Positions 29,749 through 38,690 of a stretch of 64,000 nt of DNA are shown here, piece by piece (position 1 is the stretch's first letter; every line of letters begins with the position of its first letter). The DNA lies in contig OZ251218.1 in NCBI GenBank assembly GCA_965240365.1, forward strand, positions 2,542,001 through 2,606,000. The letters are read 5' to 3'. This DNA is from G965240365 sp965240365 (lineage in GTDB: Bacteria > Pseudomonadota > Gammaproteobacteria > Eutrophobiales > Eutrophobiaceae). The translations under genes and the position numbers were made by a program. Below the pieces are notes generated by a model that saw nothing but the letters and a program-made list of their open reading frames with translations, had not been told where the DNA came from and ran no database searches.

Positions 29749-31196
29749 CGGCGCCAGAAGGTGGGCGTGAATAACACCAGCAGGGTGAAAATCTCAAGCC
29801 GGCCCAGCAGCATTGCAAAACACAGGATCCACTTGGCCGTGTCATTAATGTCGGCATAGTGCAGGCTGGCCTCGCCGAGGCCCGGCCCGAGATTATTCAT
29901 ACAGGCCGCGAGCGCCGAAAAAGCGGTCACCTGGTCCAGTTCGGTCATCATCAGGGCCAGCAGCAGGATGGAAAAGACCGCGACGTAAACCGCGAAAAAT
30001 CCCCATACGGCCTCAATGATCCGCTCGGGAATGGGCTTGTTGCCGATTTTAATCACGAATATCGCGCTCGGATGCACCAGGCGCCTGATCTCGCGCATCC
30101 CCTGCTTGAACAGCAGCAGCATGCGGATCACCTTGATGCCGCCCCCGGTCGAGCCGGCGCAGGCGCCGATAAAACTGGAGAATAATAACAGCAACGGCAA
30201 AAAACCCGGCCAGTTATGATATTCCGTGGTGGTGAAGCCGGTGGTGGTGGCGATGGAGACGGTCTGAAAGACGCTGTCTTCAACGGCCTTGAACAGGCTG
30301 TCGTAATCCTTGGCGATGATGTGATAGACGATCACGATCAGGCAGATGATCAGCAGTATGCCGAAGTAGGCGCGCAGTTCGGCGTCCTGATAATAGGTCT
30401 TGAGGCTGGCGTTGTGCCAGGCCATAAAATGCAGGCTGAAGTTAATGCCGGCCAGCAGCATAAAGACCACCGCGACCGACTCGACGGCGACACTTTGATA
30501 ATGGCCGATGCTGGCGTCATGGGTGGAAAAGCCGCCGATGGAGACGGTCGAAAAACTGTGGCTGACGGCGTCAAACAGGCTCATGCCCGCCAGCCAGTAG
30601 GCGCCGGCGCATAATATCGTGATGCTCAGATAGATATACCACAGCGCCTTGGCGGTTTCGGTGATGCGCGGGGTCAGCTTGGTGTCCTTGACCGGCCCCG
30701 GCGTCTCGGCCTTGTAGAGTTGCATGCCGCCGATGCCGAGCATGGGCAGGATGGCGACCGCCAGCACGATGATGCCCATGCCGCCCAGCCATTGCAGTTG
30801 CTGGCGATAGAACAGGATCGATGGCGGCAGATGGTCGATCCCCACGATGATGGTGGCGCCGGTCGTGGTCAGGCCGGATATGGATTCGAAAACGGCGTCA
30901 TGCAGGGCCAGATCGGGGCTGTCCGAGAGGATCAGCGGGATGCTGCCCGACAGGCCCAGCGCGACCCAGAACATCACCACCACGATAAAGCCGTCACGCA
31001 GGCGCAGTTCGTTTTTTATGCCCCGCACCGGCAGCCACAGGATCAGGCCGCCGGCGAGGATCAGGACGAATGCCGAGAGGAAGGGGCGGGCCATGCCGTC
31101 CGCGCTGATCAGCGCGATCAGGAGCGGCGGCAGCATGGTGATGCTGAACAGCGACAACAGGATGCCGAGGATGCGTTGAATGACGGCGAGTTGCAT
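29745..31196 (-). CDS. trkH: Trk potassium uptake membrane subunit
   Basis: TrkH forms the K+-conducting pore. The 483-residue protein has four M1-P-M2 repeats, with selectivity-filter loops visible as GLTTTGATI near residue 110, SIGGFSTHD near 220, TTGFTTTEY near 317 and NNLGPG near 435. It works with the cytoplasmic TrkA gate encoded 26 bases upstream. Length and topology are normal. Confidence 0.95.
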   Translation of the reverse strand: MQLAVIQRILGILLSLFSITMLPPLLIALISADGMARPFLSAFVLILAGGLILWLPVRGIKNELRLRDGFIVVVMFWVALGLSGSIPLILSDSPDLALHDAVFESISGLTTTGATIIVGIDHLPPSILFYRQQLQWLGGMGIIVLAVAILPMLGIGGMQLYKAETPGPVKDTKLTPRITETAKALWYIYLSITILCAGAYWLAGMSLFDAVSHSFSTVSIGGFSTHDASIGHYQSVAVESVAVVFMLLAGINFSLHFMAWHNASLKTYYQDAELRAYFGILLIICLIVIVYHIIAKDYDSLFKAVEDSVFQTVSIATTTGFTTTEYHNWPGFLPLLLLFSSFIGACAGSTGGGIKVIRMLLLFKQGMREIRRLVHPSAIFVIKIGNKPIPERIIEAVWGFFAVYVAVFSILLLALMMTELDQVTAFSALAACMNNLGPGLGEASLHYADINDTAKWILCFAMLLGRLEIFTLLVLFTPTFWRR

Positions 31197-31222
31197 TTTT
31201 TGGATCGTTGCTTCGGGCGGGC

Positions 31223-32596
31223 TTATAAAAAGGTGACGCCCACCTGAAACAGGGCCTCAACCTCGGCCACGTATTTTTTATCGGCAACCACCAGGATGAC
31301 ATGGTCTTCGGCCTCGATGACGGTATTTTTATCGCAGGTCAACACCGCATCGCCGCGCACGATCGCGCCAATCGTGGCCGCGTGGGGCAGGTCGATCTCC
31401 GCGATCCTGCGCCCGACCACTTTGGATGAAGCGCGGTTGCCGTGGGCAATGGCCTCGATGGCCTCGGCCGCGCCGCGGCGCAGGGCATGCACCACTACCA
31501 CATCGCCCTTGCGCACATGCGCCAGCAGGCTGCCGATCGTGGCCTGTTGGGGCGAGATGGCGATGTCGATGGTATTGCTTTGCACCAGATCGACATAGGC
31601 GGCCCGGTTGATCAGGGCCATGACCTTGCGCGCGCCGAGCCGCTTGGCCAGCATCGAGGAGATGATATTGGCCTCATCGGCGTTGGTGAGCGCGCAGAAG
31701 GCGTCGGTTTTATGGATGTCTTCCTCGCTCAGCAGGTCTTCATCGGCCGCGTCGCCGTTTAATACGATGGTGTGGTTTAAGGCTTCCGAGGCGAGGCGGG
31801 TCCTGGCCGGATCCAGTTCGATCAATTTTACCTTGCAGGTCTTTTCGAGGGACTCGGCCAGGCGGATGCCGATGTTGCCGCCGCCCGCGATCAGGATGCT
31901 TTTCAGCGGTTTTTCCCGGATCCGGATCAGTTGCAGCAGTTGCCGGATAAATTTGCGGGAACTGATGATAAAGACCTCGTCATCAGGCTCAATGACGGTG
32001 TCGCCGTTGGGGATGACCGCCTGCTTGTCCCGGAAAATAACCGGGATGCGATAGTCGATGCCGTTCAAACGGCTTTTGAGATCGCGCAGCGAATGCCCGG
32101 CCATAACGCCGCTGAGGGCCGCCTTGAGCGCGACCATCTGCGCCTTGCCCTCGGCGAAGTCGAGCACCTGCAAGGCGCCCGGATGGGTGATCAGCCGCCG
32201 GATATAGTCGGTCACGATCTGTTCCGGGCTGATCAACACGTCAATGGGCAGGGCTTCCTGGGCAAACAGGATCGCGCTGTTAAGGTATTCCGTTTCCCGG
32301 ATGCGCGCGATCTTGGTGGGGGTATGAAACAGGGTATAGGCCACCTGGCAGGCGATCATATTGACTTCGTCACTGTTGGTCACGGCCAGGATCATGTCCG
32401 CGTCCTTGGCCCCCGCCCGGGCCAGCACCGACGGATGCGAGGCCACGCCGGTGATGGCGCGCAGATCATAGCGCTCGCTGATCAACTGTAATGCGGCCGG
32501 GTTGTTGTCCACCAGGGTAATATCGTTGTCTTCATTGACCAGGTTGGCCGCCACGGAGGCCCCGACCTGACCGGCGCCCAGGATGATTATTTTCAT
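31223..32596 (-). CDS. trkA: Trk potassium uptake regulatory subunit
   Basis: TrkA is the peripheral NAD/ATP-binding gate of the Trk channel. The 457-residue protein is a tandem of two RCK units: the first opens MKIIILGAGQVGASVAANL, the second ILIAGGGNIGIRLAESLE near residue 235. TrkA_C domains close each half (residues ~145-220 and ~370-450). Its start overlaps the ntrX stop by four bases; trkH follows. Confidence 0.96.
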   Translation of the reverse strand: MKIIILGAGQVGASVAANLVNEDNDITLVDNNPAALQLISERYDLRAITGVASHPSVLARAGAKDADMILAVTNSDEVNMIACQVAYTLFHTPTKIARIRETEYLNSAILFAQEALPIDVLISPEQIVTDYIRRLITHPGALQVLDFAEGKAQMVALKAALSGVMAGHSLRDLKSRLNGIDYRIPVIFRDKQAVIPNGDTVIEPDDEVFIISSRKFIRQLLQLIRIREKPLKSILIAGGGNIGIRLAESLEKTCKVKLIELDPARTRLASEALNHTIVLNGDAADEDLLSEEDIHKTDAFCALTNADEANIISSMLAKRLGARKVMALINRAAYVDLVQSNTIDIAISPQQATIGSLLAHVRKGDVVVVHALRRGAAEAIEAIAHGNRASSKVVGRRIAEIDLPHAATIGAIVRGDAVLTCDKNTVIEAEDHVILVVADKKYVAEVEALFQVGVTFL

Positions 32597-33963
32597 TTGA
32601 GTTCAATGCCCAGCATTTTCAGTTTACGGTACAGATGGGTTCTTTCTATACCCACGGCGCTCGCGGCCCGGCTGACACTGCCGTTTGCCCTGGCCAGTTG
32701 ATATTCCAGATAGGCCCTTTCAAAGTTTTCCCTGGCCTCGCGCAGCGGCAGGTCAAAGGCGGGGCTTTTTGCCAAAAATCCGCCGTGTTTATCCCCGCTC
32801 CGGCCGAGCGCGGCCTCCACCTCGGCCACGCCGATAATCGCCTCGCGGCCGAGTATCAACAGGCCCTGCACCAGGTTTTTCAACTCGCGCTCGTTGCCCG
32901 GCCAGTGATAGCCGCGCAGCCGGTTTTGCGCGGCGATATTAAAGCGGCGGCAGGGCAGGCCCTCGGTCTCGGTAAAATAATTCACATAATAATCAAGCAA
33001 GGCCGGAATATCTTCGTAATGCTCCCGCAATGCCGGCACGGTCAGCGGCAGAATATTGAGCCGGTAGTATAAATCGTCCCTGAAGCCGCCCTCCCGCAGC
33101 CGCTCTTCGAGGTCGAAACGGGTGGCCGCGACCAGCCGCATGTCCGCCGGGCGCCGCTCCGCGCCGCCGCCGCGGGTAAATGTTTTGCTTTCCAGCACGG
33201 CCTGCAGGGCGGCTTGCAGCCTGTCGTCAAGTTCGCCGACATCCTCGATAAACAGCGTGCCGCCCTGGGCCTGCTCGAAATAACCGGTCGGGCGCCCGGT
33301 GTTTGTCGCCGTGTTTGACTCCGGGCCGAATAAGGTGGCCGCGGCCTGTTCCCGGCCCAGAGCGGCCACGCTGACCGCGATAAACGGCCCGGCCCGCCTG
33401 CCGCCGAGGGCGTGCAGATAACGCGCATAGCCCAGCTTGTCGGCGCCGGACTCGCCCTTGATCAGCACCGGCGTGTCATGCCGCGCCAGCCGGGTGATCC
33501 GGGCGCGCAGATCGACCATCACCCTGCTTTTGCCAACGGGCGCAAGCCGCGCCAGGGCCGTGTCCGGCGTCGGCCGCTGCGCCTGTTGCGGCGCGCCATT
33601 CGCCAGGGCCTGTTTGACGGTCAGCAATAATTTCGCGGTGGATAAGGGTTTCTCGATAAAATCATAAGCGCCATAGCGGGTCGCCTCGACGGCGGTTTCG
33701 ACATTGCCGTGGCCGGACATCACCACCACCGGCATAGACAGATTATCGGCCTCCTGCCATTCCTTGAGCAGGCTGATGCCGTCAACATCCGGCATCCAGA
33801 TATCCAGCAGCGCCATATCCGGTTTGAAACTCCGGATCAGCGCGCGCGCCTCGGCCGCGTGCTGGGCCACGCTGACCTTGAAGCCTTCATCTTCCAGAAT
33901 TTCCCGCACCAGGCCGCGGATATCCGGCTCATCATCCACCACCAGGATATGACGCTTTAACAT
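32593..33963 (-). CDS. ntrX: NtrX-like response regulator lacking GAFTGA
   Basis: The 456-residue regulator has a receiver domain (D10-D11 acidic pocket, phospho-acceptor D54 in ALLDIWMPD, K106 in IEKP), an AAA+ domain and a C-terminal Fis-type helix-turn-helix (SRAASAVGIERTHLYRKL). The AAA+ part is degraded: Walker A reads GESGADK instead of GESGTGK (residues 170-176), Walker B reads LFIEDVGEL, and the GAFTGA loop that contacts sigma54 is absent (residues ~211-230 read LFGPESNTATNTGRPTG). Absence of GAFTGA is known in NtrX proteins, which can act without sigma54; loss of Walker A is less usual. The gene lies between a kinase remnant and trkA, coupled to both. Confidence 0.88.
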   Translation of the reverse strand: MLKRHILVVDDEPDIRGLVREILEDEGFKVSVAQHAAEARALIRSFKPDMALLDIWMPDVDGISLLKEWQEADNLSMPVVVMSGHGNVETAVEATRYGAYDFIEKPLSTAKLLLTVKQALANGAPQQAQRPTPDTALARLAPVGKSRVMVDLRARITRLARHDTPVLIKGESGADKLGYARYLHALGGRRAGPFIAVSVAALGREQAAATLFGPESNTATNTGRPTGYFEQAQGGTLFIEDVGELDDRLQAALQAVLESKTFTRGGGAERRPADMRLVAATRFDLEERLREGGFRDDLYYRLNILPLTVPALREHYEDIPALLDYYVNYFTETEGLPCRRFNIAAQNRLRGYHWPGNERELKNLVQGLLILGREAIIGVAEVEAALGRSGDKHGGFLAKSPAFDLPLREARENFERAYLEYQLARANGSVSRAASAVGIERTHLYRKLKMLGIELK

Positions 33964-34523
33964 CAGGCTGTCTTCGCCGCGGCGCGGGTGTCGGCCTCAT
34001 ACGCCGCCAGACGTATGACCGCCGAGGCCCCCGCGCCGCCAGGGTTGTTTTCCAGCCAGACCCGGCCCTGGTGTTCATCAATGATGCGCTTCACGATTGC
34101 GAGCCCGAGGCCGGTGCCTTTGCGTTTGCCGGTGACATAGGGTTCAAAGACTTCCCCGGCCAGTCCGGCGTCGATGCCCGGGCCGTTATCGCTAATGCGG
34201 ACCTCGATCATGCTGGCGCCGTTGACCCTGACTCTGGCCGCGCTGATCGTCAGCGCATTATCATTATTGATCGTGTTGGCATCAACCGCGTTGGCCAGCA
34301 GATTGTTGAATACCTGGCGCAGTTTCCTTTCATCGCCGCGGATGGCCGGCAGACCGGCCTCAATGCGGGCCGTGATGCGGTTGCCAAAGGCGAGGCCGGC
34401 CAGCAGGGCAAGGCCGAGGCCGAGACCGGCCTGCCGCGGCCCGCGCCAGGCTGAAAAAGAGGCCGCCCGGCCCTTACTCTTTTCCCAGGCAGGCATAAAA
34501 AAAGCCGTCCATATTATGTTCAC
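33963..34523 (-). pseudogene. NtrY sensor kinase remnant: HATPase domain only
   Basis: From about 34412 downward the reading frame encodes a histidine-kinase ATPase domain: RITARIEAGLPAIRGDERKL then RQVFNNLLANAVDA (N box), ISDNGPGIDAG (G1), GKRKGTGLGLAIVKRI (G2). The sensor helices, HAMP, PAS and the phospho-accepting His region of NtrY are missing. Upstream the frame runs into the 3' end of rsmB, overlapping it by about 50 bases. This is best explained by a deletion that joined the end of rsmB to the last third of ntrY. The stop overlaps the ntrX ATG by one base (TGATG), as expected for an original ntrY-ntrX pair. A free ATPase domain could still be made but cannot autophosphorylate alone. 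Confidence 0.8.
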
Positions 34524-35769
34524 CGGTAATAATCTGCCGGCCGTAACCCGTATCCGTGCCCCAGTCCGCCGGCAGGGGGTTGATCACACAGTCTTTGCGG
34601 GTGGCCTGAAAGCGCTGTATCAGCGCCGAGTTTTCCTGCCGGAGCACGGAACAGGTCGCATACAGCAGCTGGCCGTTTTTTTTCAGCGCGGGCCAGAGCG
34701 CGCACAGCAATTCAAACTGTAGCCGGTTCAACTGGTCGATTTCTGCTGCGGTTCTTAATAATTTGATGTCCGGGTTGCGGCGGATAACGCCCGTGCCGGA
34801 ACAGGGCGCGTCCAGCAGGATGCGGTCGTAGCCGCTTTTATCCCGCCATTGCTCCGTGGCCAGCGCGTCACAGATTTTCACTTCCGCCTTCAGATTGAGG
34901 CGTTGCAGGGTGGCTTGCAGCCTTTGCGCGCGGGCCGCCTCTTTCTCGATCAATAATAATGAATCCAGATCGGGCTGTAATTCCAGGATGTGGGCGCTCT
35001 TCCCGCCCGGCGCCGCGCAGCAATCCAGGACCTTGTGGCCGGGCCGGATATCGAGCAGGCCCGTGGCCAGTTGGGCCGCCAGATCCTGTACGGAGACCAG
35101 ACCGGCGCCGAAGCCGGGCAGTTGATCCACGGCGCGGGGTCGGTCGAGCAACAGGGCCTCGGGCGACAGGGCGGCCGGTTTTGCGCCGATATTATGCTCG
35201 TCCAGCCTTTTTAGATACGCGGCGCGGGAATTCTTCAGGCGATTGACGCGCAGATACATGGGCGGGCGCCGGTTGTTTTCGCTCAGAATGGTCTCGCATT
35301 GCGCGGGCCAGTCCCGCCTCAGCCGTTCAATCAGCCAGACGGGATGCGCGCTCCGGGCCGCCGGGTCATTTTCCAGTGACGCCATGAGCGTGTCCTTGTC
35401 TCTCAGAAAGCGGCGCAGCACCGCGTTGACAAATCCCCTGGCCCATTTTTTATTCAGGCTCAGGCAGGTCTCCACGGTTTCCTTGACCGCGGCATGGGGG
35501 GCGATATCCATGTATCTTAACTGATATAAGCCGAGCAATAACAAATAGCCCAGTTCACTGTCCTTGCCCCTGACCGGTCTCTGCAAGAGTTGCCCGAGCA
35601 GGCGCTCAAGTTGCGGATACCAGCGCAAGGCGCCGTAACACAGTTCCCGGATCAGGGCGGTTTCCGGCGCGGGCTGCCGCGCCAGTTCATTTTTTATCGC
35701 CAGCGGCAGGATGACCCGCTCTTCCAGCACCTGTTTGAGGATCCGGGTCGCAATGTAACGGGCGGACAT
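34474..35769 (-). CDS. rsmB: 16S rRNA (cytosine(967)-C(5))-methyltransferase
   Basis: RsmB methylates C967 of 16S rRNA. The 431-residue protein has an N-terminal NusB-like RNA-binding domain (residues ~1-130) and a C-terminal SAM domain with motif I DCCAAPGGKSAHILEL, the motif IV cysteine block DAPCSGTGVIRRNPD and the motif VI catalytic cysteine in YATCSVLRQE. The end, DGFFYACLGK, is the normal RsmB terminus, so the deletion that removed ntrY's front spared this gene. It starts 18 bases after fmt. Confidence 0.95.
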   Translation of the reverse strand: MSARYIATRILKQVLEERVILPLAIKNELARQPAPETALIRELCYGALRWYPQLERLLGQLLQRPVRGKDSELGYLLLLGLYQLRYMDIAPHAAVKETVETCLSLNKKWARGFVNAVLRRFLRDKDTLMASLENDPAARSAHPVWLIERLRRDWPAQCETILSENNRRPPMYLRVNRLKNSRAAYLKRLDEHNIGAKPAALSPEALLLDRPRAVDQLPGFGAGLVSVQDLAAQLATGLLDIRPGHKVLDCCAAPGGKSAHILELQPDLDSLLLIEKEAARAQRLQATLQRLNLKAEVKICDALATEQWRDKSGYDRILLDAPCSGTGVIRRNPDIKLLRTAAEIDQLNRLQFELLCALWPALKKNGQLLYATCSVLRQENSALIQRFQATRKDCVINPLPADWGTDTGYGRQIITGEHNMDGFFYACLGKE

Positions 35770-35787
35770 GGCGGGGCCAACGCGGGT

Positions 35788-36714
35788 TCAGTCTAAAAAG
35801 CCGGGATAACCGTTCAGAAAATCCCTGGCGCTGACGGCCTTTTTGCCGGGTAATTGCAGGCGGGTAACGGCCAGCAGGCCTTGCCCGGTCTGAATATCGA
35901 GGCTGTCTTTGCCCTTTGAAACAGCGCCGGGCGGGCGGGCCGGGCCGGCCGCCGGCCTGGCTTTGGCCTCCCAGATACGCATCGATCGCTCGCCCAGTCT
36001 GGCATGGGCCACGGGCACCGGATTGAAGGCCCGCACCTTGCGCGCCAGTTCTGCGGCGGGCGCGCGCCAGTTCAGTTCGGCCTCCTGTTTTGTGATCTTG
36101 CGGGCATAGGTCGCCAGCCGGTTGTCCTGTGGGGTCTTGTGAATGTCTCGCGCGGCGATCCGGTCCAGGGCGGCGTTGATGGCGTCCGCGCTTATTTGCG
36201 CCAGGCGCTCATGCAGGGCACCGCCCGTGTCCCCGGCCCAGATGGGGCAGGCGATTTGCTCGATGATCGGACCGCTGTCAAGCCCGGCCTCCATCTGCAT
36301 AATGCTGATGCCGCTCTGCTGGTCGCCGGCCTCGATGGCCCGCTGTATGGGCGCCGCGCCGCGCCAGCGCGGCAGCAGCGAGGCATGGATATTGACGCAG
36401 CCATAGCCGGGTGTTGCCAGGATTTCAGGCGTGAGCAGCAGGCCATAGGCCACGACCAGCATTAAATCAATATCCTGCAGGCTGTCGGGCCTGAATGCGT
36501 TCGCGTTTTCAGGTTGCAGCAAGGGCAAACGGTGTTCGAGCGCGCACATCTTGACCGCGCTCGGCCTTGCCTTGCGGCCTCGGCCGGCGGGCCGATCCGG
36601 CCCGGTGAAGACCCGTTTGACAGGGTGCCGCCCGGCCCGCAGCAACGCTTCCAGCACTTGCCGCGCGAACGGGGGCGTGCCGGCAAAGGCCAGTCTCAGC
36701 CCGCCTTCGTTCAC
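35788..36714 (-). CDS. fmt: Methionyl-tRNA formyltransferase
   Basis: Fmt formylates initiator Met-tRNA using 10-formyl-THF. The 308-residue protein has AFAGTPPFARQVLEALL at the N-terminus, the catalytic block GCVNIHASLLPRWRGAAPIQ with conserved Asn and His, and GDQQSGISIMQMEAGLDSGP. A C-terminal OB-like domain follows. It starts with GTG, overlapping the def stop by four bases (GTGA). Confidence 0.96.
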   Translation of the reverse strand: MNEGGLRLAFAGTPPFARQVLEALLRAGRHPVKRVFTGPDRPAGRGRKARPSAVKMCALEHRLPLLQPENANAFRPDSLQDIDLMLVVAYGLLLTPEILATPGYGCVNIHASLLPRWRGAAPIQRAIEAGDQQSGISIMQMEAGLDSGPIIEQIACPIWAGDTGGALHERLAQISADAINAALDRIAARDIHKTPQDNRLATYARKITKQEAELNWRAPAAELARKVRAFNPVPVAHARLGERSMRIWEAKARPAAGPARPPGAVSKGKDSLDIQTGQGLLAVTRLQLPGKKAVSARDFLNGYPGFLD

Positions 36715-37223
36715 GAGACCTGGTTGTGGCGTTTTTCCTGCTTGCCGATCTTCTTTTTGAGGCGCTGTCTTTTTAAGGGCGAGAGGTAGTCAATGAACAG
36801 CCTGCCGTTGAGGTGATCGATTTCGTGTTGCACACACACGGCAAACAACCCGCCGGTTTCGGTCGTGACCGTCTCGCCGCTCAAGGTCTGATAGCTGAAT
36901 TCGATCCGTTCGGCCCGTTCAACCACGTCAAAATAACCGGGCACGGACAGACAGCCCTCGCGCATGATCTCCCTGCCGTCCGTGCGGATGATCTCCGGGT
37001 TGATCAGATACAATGGCTGGTTTTTTTCCTCCGACAGGTCGATAACGGCAATCCGTTGCTGAATATTGACCTGGGTCGCGGCCAGACCGATGCCGCCCTC
37101 GTCATACATGGTTTCCAGCATGTCCGCGGCAATCCTTTTGATATTTTCATCAATATTCTCGACCGGCACGGCCTTTTTCCGCACGCGCTCATCCGGGAAA
37201 TGTAAAACCTGCAATATCGCCAT
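36711..37223 (-). CDS. def: Peptide deformylase
   Basis: Def removes the N-formyl group from nascent proteins. The 170-residue metalloenzyme shows the three signature motifs: GIGLAATQVN, EGCLSVPG with the metal-binding Cys, and HEIDHLNGRLF with the two metal-binding His and catalytic Glu. First gene of the def-fmt-rsmB cluster and divergent from the LysM gene. Confidence 0.97.
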   Translation of the reverse strand: MAILQVLHFPDERVRKKAVPVENIDENIKRIAADMLETMYDEGGIGLAATQVNIQQRIAVIDLSEEKNQPLYLINPEIIRTDGREIMREGCLSVPGYFDVVERAERIEFSYQTLSGETVTTETGGLFAVCVQHEIDHLNGRLFIDYLSPLKRQRLKKKIGKQEKRHNQVS

Positions 37224-37251
37224 GACCGTATCGGCTCCAAATCAGTAGTTG

Positions 37252-37280
37252 TTGACTTATGCTCAGTATATCAGCAAAAT
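37252..37280 (+). promoter_or_regulatory. Candidate sigma70 promoter for the LysM gene
   Basis: TTGACT (37252-37257), 17-base spacer, CAAAAT (37275-37280), in the def/LysM divergent region. The leader to the ATG would be about 95 bases. Confidence 0.45.
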
Positions 37281-37383
37281 TCGGCTATTGGGTCGGCAGC
37301 CACGATTAAAAATGACGCGGGCGCTAACACTTTGCCGGATTTTTTGCTAATCTACGTCAGGGAAATTATACAAGGTAAGAGGC

Positions 37384-38610
37384 ATGTTAAACAAAATTCT
37401 GATTTCATTTGCAGTTTTATTATTTGCAACGGGCGTGAGGGCCGATCAGTTGACATTGAATCCTGATCACCCTGACACATACACGGTAGTCAAGGGCGAT
37501 ACCCTGTGGGATATATCCGGCCGCTTTCTGGAACAGCCCTGGCGCTGGCCGGAAATCTGGGATGTTAACCCGCAGATTGAAAACCCCCACCTTATCTATC
37601 CCGGCGATATTATCTCGCTGAGCTACCAGGACGGCCGGCCCAGACTCGATCTGGAACGCGGAACCGGGGGGCGGACGGTGGCCGGCAGATACGTTAAATT
37701 ATCGCCGACGATACGCAGTTTGAGTAATATCGAGGCCATACCGCCGATTCCGGTCGATGCCATACAACAATTCCTGAAACAGCCGCTGGTGCTCAATGAT
37801 AATGAGATCGAGAGTTGGCCCTATATCGTCTCAAGCTATGACGAGCACCTGATCGCAACCACGGGCAACAAGATTTACGTGCGCGGCATACCCGAGGATT
37901 CGGACATTTCCCGCTATTCCATCTATCGCAAGGGGCCGGCCTATACCCGGCCCAAGCAGAATCCCGCCGAGAAAACCGAGATCCTGGGTTATGAAGCGAT
38001 CTATGTGGGCGATGCGCGCCTGACCGCGCGCGGCGACCCGGCCTCCGCCATCATCACGGTGGTGGATCGCGAGGTTCTAAACGGCGACCGGCTGCTGCCG
38101 CAGTCGGATGAAGGCGTCAGCACCGAATTTGTGCCGCGCCCGACCGATACCGAGGTCGAAGGCAACATTATCTCGGTGATTGACGGTATTTCCCAGATCA
38201 GCCAGTATCAGGTCGTGGTGCTGAGCCTCGGCGCGGAGCAGGGAATCGAGCCGGGCAATGTGCTCGGCGTCTATCAAAGCGGCTATGTCGTGCAGGACAG
38301 GATCGGGCCCAATCTGACCCAAAGCGAAGCCCAAAAACAGGCCGCGCGGGCCGAGGCCGTGCAAAACGCGACCAGCGCCATCGGTCAGACCGCCACCAAA
38401 ATAGGCCATGCCATGCAGGATATTGTCCATAAGTTCGATCAGACCTTCCCGTACATCGCCAACAAACAGGCCAGGAGCGAGCCGGTCACCCTGCCGGAGG
38501 AATATGTGGGCGTGGTGTTGGTGTTCAGGACCTTTGACAAGGTCAGCTATGCGCTGGTGATGGAGACCCGGGGGCCGGTGCATGTGCTGGATACGGTGCG
38601 CAGCATCTAG
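37384..38610 (+). CDS. LysM-domain exported protein
   Basis: The 408-residue protein begins with a signal peptide (MLNKILISFAVLLFATGVRA). One LysM domain follows at residues ~32-80 (YTVVKGDTLWDISGRFL … PWRWPEIWDVNP … NPHLIYPGD), which binds peptidoglycan. The rest (80-408) has no catalytic motif I recognise, and contains SLGAEQGIEPGNVLGVY near residue 280. The same gene lies beside dprA and divergent from def in many gammaproteobacteria, where it is taken to be a cell-envelope protein. Confidence 0.92.
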   Translation: MLNKILISFAVLLFATGVRADQLTLNPDHPDTYTVVKGDTLWDISGRFLEQPWRWPEIWDVNPQIENPHLIYPGDIISLSYQDGRPRLDLERGTGGRTVAGRYVKLSPTIRSLSNIEAIPPIPVDAIQQFLKQPLVLNDNEIESWPYIVSSYDEHLIATTGNKIYVRGIPEDSDISRYSIYRKGPAYTRPKQNPAEKTEILGYEAIYVGDARLTARGDPASAIITVVDREVLNGDRLLPQSDEGVSTEFVPRPTDTEVEGNIISVIDGISQISQYQVVVLSLGAEQGIEPGNVLGVYQSGYVVQDRIGPNLTQSEAQKQAARAEAVQNATSAIGQTATKIGHAMQDIVHKFDQTFPYIANKQARSEPVTLPEEYVGVVLVFRTFDKVSYALVMETRGPVHVLDTVRSI

Positions 38611-38646
38611 CGCAGTATCCAGTCCGGGTCTGAACATAATACGCCG

Positions 38647-38679
38647 CGGGCGGGCGCCGCAGAAACCCGCCCGGATTTT
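38647..38679 (+). terminator. Probable terminator after the LysM gene
   Basis: CGGGCGGG pairs with CCCGCCCG across an 11-base loop, followed by GATTTTC. Stem is strong; the T run is only four bases. The dprA ATG lies just after it. Confidence 0.55.
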
Positions 38680-38690
38680 CTTGTCGCGGC

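Noticed and set aside
34413..34523. N-terminal part of the kinase remnant as a real sensor segment
   Set aside because: About 50 bases overlap the rsmB coding end in another frame, and the rest shows no HAMP, PAS or His-box pattern.
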